DNA of 64,000 nucleotides, from NCBI GenBank assembly GCA_019009955.1, contig CM032230.1:34620501-34684500 (forward strand), written 5' to 3'. The DNA comes from Riptortus pedestris. Taxonomy: Eukaryota; Arthropoda; Insecta; Hemiptera; Alydidae. Every line of letters starts with the position of its first letter. Position 1 is the stretch's first letter. The notes under the pieces were generated by a model. That model made no database searches, had not been told where the DNA came from, and saw only the letters and a list, made by a program, of their open reading frames with translations. The translations under genes were made by a program, and so were the position numbers. This document shows, one piece after another, positions 58,366 through 64,000 of the stretch.

Positions 58366-58918
58366 AAAAAATATATGAAAACGATGTTATTTTTTCTATT
58401 TTTAGGGTAATATTTTTTAAGGACTTTTGTACCAGCACGCTCCGTTGATTTTTCTTTTTTTTTTTGAGAAATTGAATTGGGCTAGAAACCCAATTTTGCT
58501 TCTATTAAATCTCATCTAAATTTCCATCTCATCTTCTACTGAATAAATATCCTTTCTTTCCCCATTTTACCCATAATATCACGCTTACATAAACCGGAAT
58601 TCAAATATAAGCTGAGTGGGATGTTTATTAGTTTTAATTTATGCAGTTGCTTTAAGTGAAAACTGTGAAAGTAAGGCTGGCTATTTATTCAGGCTAAAAA
58701 CAAAAATACAAATAACTCGATTGCTATTCAAGTTAGAGAAAAAATATATATAAGAAAACCAACAAATAAAAATAACTCAGCAAAATTCAAGTTACAACAA
58801 AATGTGTACACCAACACCTTATTAATAAGAAATTTAGCATTATTTAGGAGAAAAAGTACTAAACCAAATTATTAGACAAAAATATTTCCGATTTATCATT
58901 CACTAAACTCTCAATCCT
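58366..58918. other. Unassigned AT-rich DNA
   Basis: Nothing recognised, apart from a reversed family H scrap at 58920-58949 (GTCCGATTCCGGTTGTTGAC) just before the next copy. Confidence 0.4.
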
Positions 58919-58950
58919 CATAGTCCGATTCCGGTTGTTGACGAACTCAG

Positions 58951-59082
58951 CCTAAATTGTTTCCCTTAATGGAAATCAGCTATTGAGGTTGTACTCATGA
59001 CACGATTTTCAAGAAATTTCTCAATTGCCCATCGATCCTACCCAGTAGATGACAAAAATGAGGTTCATTCAAAATTGTGTGT

Positions 59083-59150
<68 letters not shown>

Positions 59151-59600
59151 CTGTAACCTCCCTAGCTGTCGCAATTTTGGTTTGATCGTTACCAAACTCG
59201 TTATTTAAACGTTGTATGTATAAATTAAGATCAAGTTCAAAGGCTAAAATTGGTCCAGTGGGAGGGGAGTTTTGGAGGGAACAATTTGAAAATTCGGAAA
59301 GAAATTGTATGAAATCAATCTTATTGCAAATGTTATGTTCTATATATGCTTTTATGAGCATTATTTTACTATCTTAAGTATTAAACCAGACGTTTTATTT
59401 TTTTAATTTTTCGGCATTCAGAAAACCCCCACTCCTACTTATGTCATATTAACAACAAGCTGTTATGACTATAAGCACTTTATTTGAATTCTAAATACCA
59501 AATATTGTTCTCAATGTTCTTTTACGTTTTGAGATAAATACAAATACGTGGTGTGCGTGGGAAATCTTGTTAGTTAACGTAGCCCCTGCTTAAAGGAAGT
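58951..59600 (+). mobile_element. Family H element, short subtype
   Basis: The left end is decayed (TTGTTTCCCTTAATGG, ATCAGCTATTGAGG). The end block, (TA)n at 59087-59146, ACCTCCCTAGCTGTCGC, core, the CATTCAGAAAACCCCCACTC module, and GGGAAATCTTGTTAG, CGTAGCCCCTGC follow. Open frames through the TA tract are artefacts. Confidence 0.88.
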
Positions 59601-60432
59601 TTTAAATTCATTAATGAAAAAAGTTATAAAATTAAGGCAAATAAATCCTGCACATTATTCCACCTTGCGAATTTTCCATTGTATATCAAACTCATCTCTT
59701 CTAATAGAATATGGATAAAGGAATATTTGAGAAGAGTTCGTCAGTGTCTCATAAGAGAATGTGGATAATGTGTTTAATTGGCGTAGTGGCTTCGTGGTGG
59801 TCTTTTTTATTTGATTTATTATTATTATTACTTTTATAATGAGGATACCGCGGGTAATTACCCCATTGGTGAGTAAACGTTGAACTCTGCCGCTAGAGAT
59901 CGCCACGGAATTGGTGGACAATGGGTTAGGACGAGCTACGATGATAGTGTCGACATGGTTAAGTGGATCCCGAGTTATATTTAGCTCTGGTAGTAAATGG
60001 CCCCAGATCAAAATAGGCTGACTTTCCATTTCGGTTCCTCTCGCTCCTAAATACTGTCTCCTTTAGTTTGTGTCCTTTGGAACGCCTACCATCTTTGTGA
60101 ATAAACATTTTTGCTAAATCAAACCAGAATTTGGAGTAACATTATATTTGTACGTAAGAAAAACATCTGCTTCCTGAAAAAAATGCAACATTAGCAATCG
60201 ATCACTTCAAATATATCGGCGTAACAGCAGCCTCAAAATGAACTGCTATTTCACTGAAATAAATCACCAAATAGCTGTTACTAGCCGTGAATTTATCCCG
60301 CTATATGTGTATTTAGACCAAGGAAAACAAAATGTCATACTATCTTTGGTCTATGGTGAAAGACTATAAGAGAATACACAATAGAAATGAAACAGTTGGT
60401 TTTAGACGACGAAGCTAGGAGGTTCGTGTTTA
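59601..60432. other. Unassigned DNA with a minus-strand open frame
   Basis: A 124-codon frame at 59655-60029 (starting MESQPILIWGHLLPELNITR) lies in a less AT-rich patch and, on its own strand, is followed by (AATAAT)n, which could be the tail of a retroposed sequence. No homology is recognised. TTCAAATATATCGGCGTA near 60208 gives FKYIGV, a short match to LINE polymerase thumb motifs, too short to call. Confidence 0.25.
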
Positions 60433-60751
60433 AATGCGTAAACTAAGCAGATTTCCCACGTGAAGTTTAACAATATATAATCTACATACTGGTAACACTT
60501 AACACCACCGTGAATGGTTAGTGAATAAATATAAACTATAATGAGGAATCTTTCAGTCAATTTTAATAACCTTTCGATCCGACGTATAGTAACGGTGGTA
60601 TTTCCATTTTTCTAAAATCCCCCACTAAACCCTCCCTCCCACTGGTCCGATTCAGACATTAACGAATTTGATCTTTCTTTTTACATAAAACGATTAAATA
60701 TCGAGGTTGGTAACGATCAAACGACAATTGCGACTACTGGAGCATTAACAG

Positions 60752-60828
<77 letters not shown>

Positions 60829-60927
60829 TTGGAACGGACCTCAATTACGTCATATCCTGGGTAGAATCGATGGACATTTGATGAGTACGACCTCAATAGC
60901 TGATTTCCGTTAAGGCAAATCTTCTAA
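60433..60927 (-). mobile_element. Family H element, internally deleted
   Basis: It begins GCGTAAACTAAGCAGATTTC, then long-subtype module ends (ACATACTGGTAACACTTAAC). It jumps to the core (CTTTCGATCCGACGTATAG), CCCTCCCTCCCACTGGTCCG, GCGACTACTGGAGC, (TA)n at 60757-60823, and an end block with an internal deletion. It closes at GATTTCCGTTAAGGCAAATC. Confidence 0.88.
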
Positions 60928-61222
60928 TAACTATCTGCTAATAGTATGATGCGATCTTCCGCTAGCAAAGTCAACCTTTAAGTAGATACGCTACGCCAGT
61001 TTAAGATCTAAGTGGTATTATGGGGGATGCTTTGGACTAAGTTGGGCTGAGTTTGAAATAAATCCTCAAAAAATAAAAGTTTAAAATCCCAAAATATTAC
61101 CCGTTCATTGTAGTAAAGACACTGTGTAATAATGAACTGCATTGTTTAGAGAAAGAAAAGTAATCTTACTGAACAATGGTTATGAGGAAGTAGTAATTGT
61201 TCTTAGTTTCGAAATTTGCGAT
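60928..61222. other. Unassigned DNA
   Basis: Nothing recognised. Confidence 0.4.
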
Positions 61223-61350
61223 TTCAGCATATTTTCCTTAAGGGAAATCAGCTATTGAGGTCGTACTCATGACGCGATTTTCGACATTTTTCTTCAAATG
61301 TCCATCGATCCTACCCAGGATACGATGACGAGGATGAGATCCGTTAAAAG

Positions 61351-61381
<31 letters not shown>

Positions 61382-61834
61382 CTGTTACCGCTCTAGAGAT
61401 CGCAATTTATGTCTTATCGTTACGAAACTTGATATATAATCGTTTCATACAAAATGAAAGATCAAGTTCGTTAACGGTTGAAATCGAACTAGGGAGGGAT
61501 GGTTCAGTGGTGGAGAATTTCGAAAATTCTTAATATCTCCATTATTATGCTTCGGATCGAAAAATTGTATAAGACCAATCTTATTGCAAATGTGATTGTC
61601 TATAAATGTTTTAATGTTCATGTTTTCACTATCTTGATTATTAACTGAGATATTTGGATTTTTTTGTTTTCGATCTCTAGTAAAGCCCCACTTTTACTCA
61701 TCTCATATTAACAATATTCTATTGTGTTATGAAGCACTTTTTTTGAAGCTTAAATACCAAATATTGTTCTCGTTGAACTTTTACGTTTTGAGATAAATGC
61801 AAATACGTTGCGCGTACGCCCCTGCGTGACGGAC
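61223..61834 (+). mobile_element. Family H element, short subtype, nearly full length
   Basis: TCAGCATATTTTCCTTAAGGG, the end block, (TA)n at 61350-61377, ACCGCTCTAGAGATCGC, core, and the GATCTCTAGTAAAGCCCCAC module. GAGATAAATGCAAATACG follows. GGGAAATCTGCT is deleted, but the hairpin tail ACGCCCCTGCGT and GACGGAC remain. Confidence 0.88.
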
Positions 61835-62070
61835 GTTATTTATCCAAGATTTTATTTTTCTGATTCCTGCATGCTAGCAGAAGAATTTCAAGAATCGTAG
61901 GAATTGTTTAAGTTGGTTAATTGACTTCTTAAACATTACTTAAAAATTTGGCTTTAACTGAAACTTTTAATGTACAATATTGAAGAACAGCAATGCTCTT
62001 AGTTTTTCTCTATTACAAAAAAAAACTCCAACATCCTTCAGTCTGGGAGACTGATGCTCATTGTGATGGA

Positions 62071-62234
62071 TTATTACAATTATTTATTAACGTCCACTTT
62101 TTGCATCTCAGGCTAATTGGGACGGGTTATCTACAGGTTACAACCCTTTTCTAGCCATGCTGGGACTTAGGACGTTATTTAATGAATTTCGTCACTAAAT
62201 AATTTCCTTTGCCCAGGCAAGAATCGAACTCGCC
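62071..62234 (-). mobile_element. SINE copy, head truncated
   Basis: The plus strand shows the reversed SINE: TTATTTATTAACGTCCACTT, TAATTGGGACGGGTTATCTA, ACCCTTTTCTAGCCATGCTG, CCCAGGCAAGAATCGAACTC and GCC, where it stops inside the B-box side of the tRNA-like head. Confidence 0.8.
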
Positions 62235-62253
62235 TTTTGTAATGGAGAGCACT

Positions 62254-62759
62254 TTATATATGTAGTATTTTTTTTATATTTTTTATTTTATTATTAAGAG
62301 GTTTTTTTTTAAAATATAATATTTTATATTTCAGTTTGAAGTTTTAGTTTTAAGTAGGTTGTATTTCTAGGAGGAATGGCTTGTCCTTTAATTTTTTATT
62401 TTTATGAGTACATTTATGGTCATGATGAATTATTTTTAGACAACTATGTATGAGGAATTTTTTTTTCTCTGCTGTTTTTATTTATTGTTTTTTTTTTGTT
62501 TTACTTTTTTTGTTTTGTTTTATGAGTGCTACGTGTTAGGTTAAGGCTAAGAACTCCTTTTTGGGTGCTAGCACCTTTTTCCTTTTTTTTATAATGTTCT
62601 TTATGGATAACTTTATGGACATTCAAGGGGTTAGGGACCCCCTTACTAATTGTGTATTTTGAATATTATAGGTGAGAGGAATTGTATTATTGTTATTAGT
62701 ATTTTATAATTCTATTTCTTTTTAAATGTATTTAAACCCCAAATAAACAAGTCAAAATT
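62254..62759. mobile_element. Retroposed insertion with 14-bp target duplication
   Basis: TAATGGAGAGCACT at 62240-62253 is repeated exactly at 62759-62772. The 505 bp between are T-rich and contain GGGTGCTAGCACC and AAGGGG...CCCCTT stem-loops, then TGTATTTAAACCCC and AAATAAACAAGTCAAAA at the right, which reads like the 3' end of a plus-strand retroelement. No coding sequence or known family recognised. Confidence 0.65.
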
Positions 62760-62772
62760 AATGGAGAGCACT

Positions 62773-63277
62773 ATGAAGTTTCATGTAATATACATATTTG
62801 TTTTGTTGTACATATATCAGCCGTCATTTATCCTGATTTTAAGACATCCTAGATTATAAATCATATCCTGCTTGTAGATTTAAATCAACCATCCATCCTA
62901 GAATTAAATCCGTACCATTGACTCATTTGATAGCTAATTTTCAGTAAGCCTAGCCCTTGTGGTCTAAATCGCTGTAGAATGTAGTACTGAGTAGGTTAGG
63001 AGGGTATGAACAGATTCACTAGGTACCCCAAGGAATTTTCCACCTTCTGGTGAGGAATTTTCCACCAACTACTGAAGAGTTTCTCACCTTGAGGAGATTA
63101 ATTTGCTTTATTAAAGAAATAAACACAACTGCGGTTTAACATTGTGCTTAGAATATAAAAATAAAATGCAGGGTGTAAGATAAAGGGTGTTACAGATTAA
63201 AATGCTTACCAATTCTGTAAATAAGATACTTAGCTAATAATTATTGTTAACGAAAAATAAATAACTTTGTTGGTTCA
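62773..63277. other. Unassigned DNA
   Basis: GGAATTTTCCACC is repeated near 63036 and 63056. No gene recognised. Confidence 0.35.
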
Positions 63278-63486
63278 GGTTAGCCATGTAAGTTAAAGCG
63301 TATCTCACGTGGTAAACCTAGAGTGGCGAGTTCGATTCTCGCCGGGGCAATAGGAATTTATTTAATAACGGAATTCATTGAATAAAATCCTTAGTCCCAC
63401 CCTTGCTAGAAAAGGATGGTAACCTGTAGATCACTAGTCCCAATTAGTCTTAGTTGCAAAACGTGGACGTTAATAAATAATAATAA
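63278..63486 (+). mobile_element. SINE, most complete copy, tRNA-derived
   Basis: The tRNA-like head has TTAGCCATGTAAGTTAAAGC (A-box region), ACGTGGTAAACCTAGAGTGG and the B-box-like GAGTTCGATTCTC (63328-63340), then GCCGGGGCAATAGGAATTTA. The body is TTCATTGAATAAAATCC, CCCACCCTTGCTAGAAAAGG, GTAACCTGTAGATCACTAG, GTGGACGTTAATAAATAAT. Head and body total about 210 bp. The head cannot fold as a proper tRNA. At least six other copies or parts in the window follow the same order. Confidence 0.85.
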
Positions 63487-63949
63487 CAAAAGCTCCTTAG
63501 TCTGGTAAAATAAGAAATAATAAAATTCGTCCAAATATTAAAATCTCGATTCTCGTCAGTTCTATATAATACAGTTTATATTTGGCTGACCATCATGTAC
63601 ATTTAATGTAATTAAATAATTTCACTTATAATCTCTTCAACTATTTTTTTTTAGCTGTTGCTCATTCGGCAGCTCGTAAAATTTGTGATATTGACTATAT
63701 TTATAAGAAGACATTTCTTCACAAAGAAGTTTTTTGATGGCCAAAAATATATCAAACTTAGTTAGCCTCTCTTTTGTAGGACTGTGGTCCTGGTCCACAA
63801 TTATGATGGAGAAATAAAGAAACATGTATGTGTATGCTGGTGGACCTTTCAAGAGGGTTTTACAAATTCAGGAGTTCAGAATTGAAAAGGATTTTGAGTT
63901 GGGAATCGTCTTATGAGTGATATAATATATATACCATATATTTTTCAGA
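63487..63949. other. Unassigned DNA
   Basis: A 71-codon minus-strand frame at 63637-63852 has no recognised motif. Confidence 0.3.
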
Positions 63950-64000
63950 AATGCCACAGTGTGTCACATCTCTCCAGGCTTTTGCTTGCCCGTTTGTCAA
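63950..64000 (+). other. Possible start of an exon at the window edge
   Basis: ATATTTTTCAG followed by AAATGCCACAGTGTGTCAC is a plausible splice acceptor. The downstream 50 bases are open in two frames (one reads MPQCVTSLQAFACPFV) and less AT-rich. The window ends before this can be judged. Confidence 0.25.

Noticed and set aside
60202..60260. LINE polymerase thumb remnant (FKYIGV)
   Set aside because: Only six residues match the usual pattern, with stops around it; too weak to list as a pseudogene.
63278..63355. tRNA gene
   Set aside because: A and B box-like sequences are present, but there is no acceptor stem, and the same head recurs with a common body and tail elsewhere, so it is a SINE.

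Overview
The window is AT-rich, repeat-dominated eukaryotic DNA with no recognisable intact host gene. Its retroelements point to an arthropod, most likely an insect. There is a Jockey-type reverse transcriptase remnant (about 8.5-9.65 kb), RTE-type remnants (26.2 and 51.3-52.6 kb), RNase H-bearing LINE tails (29, 36.8, 40.9 and 54 kb), and a candidate LTR promoter with a TATA box 30 bp upstream of an arthropod-style TCAGT initiator (57.3 kb). The species cannot be told from the sequence.

The dominant component is one interspersed DNA element family, called family H here: more than 30 copies or pieces in 64 kb. A complete copy reads, left to right, TTAGCAGATTTCCC with a 20-bp palindrome, a conserved block ending in GTCCGTTCAAAACTGTA, a (TA)n microsatellite, a short hairpin (ACCGCT-CT-AGCGGT), a core with a G run, one of two alternative middle modules, an optional extra module, then GGGAAATCTGCT, a GC-rich hairpin (ACGCAG-CCC-CTGCGT) and GACGGAC. 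The 12-bp subterminal inverted repeats, the hairpin near one end, the internal microsatellite and the lack of clear target duplications match what is known of Helitron/Helentron-associated non-autonomous elements (HINE/DINE-1 type). That classification is inference, and no Rep-helicase gene is present. In the features, + means the AGCAGATTTCCC palindrome end is at the left.

Layout: 0-8 kb, H copies and unassigned DNA; 8.5-9.7 kb, Jockey pseudogene; 11.2-12.2 kb, a 74-bp minisatellite; 13.8-25.8 kb, a dense H cluster with a retroposon and SINEs nested in or between copies; 26.2-27.4 kb, an RTE remnant and a hAT-like element; 28-30.3 kb, SINE and LINE pieces; 31.7-35.9 kb, H copies with nested insertions; 36.3-41.3 kb, a Penelope-like motif and two LINE tails with exact target-site duplications; 41.7-42.9 kb, a 97-bp array adjoining a SINE; 44.8-50.3 kb, H copies including one with a 470-bp palindrome and an inserted SINE; 51.3-54.7 kb, an RTE insertion, a partial duplicate of its end, a C15A array and another LINE fragment; 54.8-61.8 kb, more H copies and an LTR-like promoter; 62-63.5 kb, a retroposed insertion and SINEs. 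The last 50 bases may begin an exon.

The genes do not work together as a pathway. The window is a record of successive transposition: exact target duplications date several insertions relative to each other, and three LINE tails share a terminal stem-loop that is probably their reverse-transcription signal.
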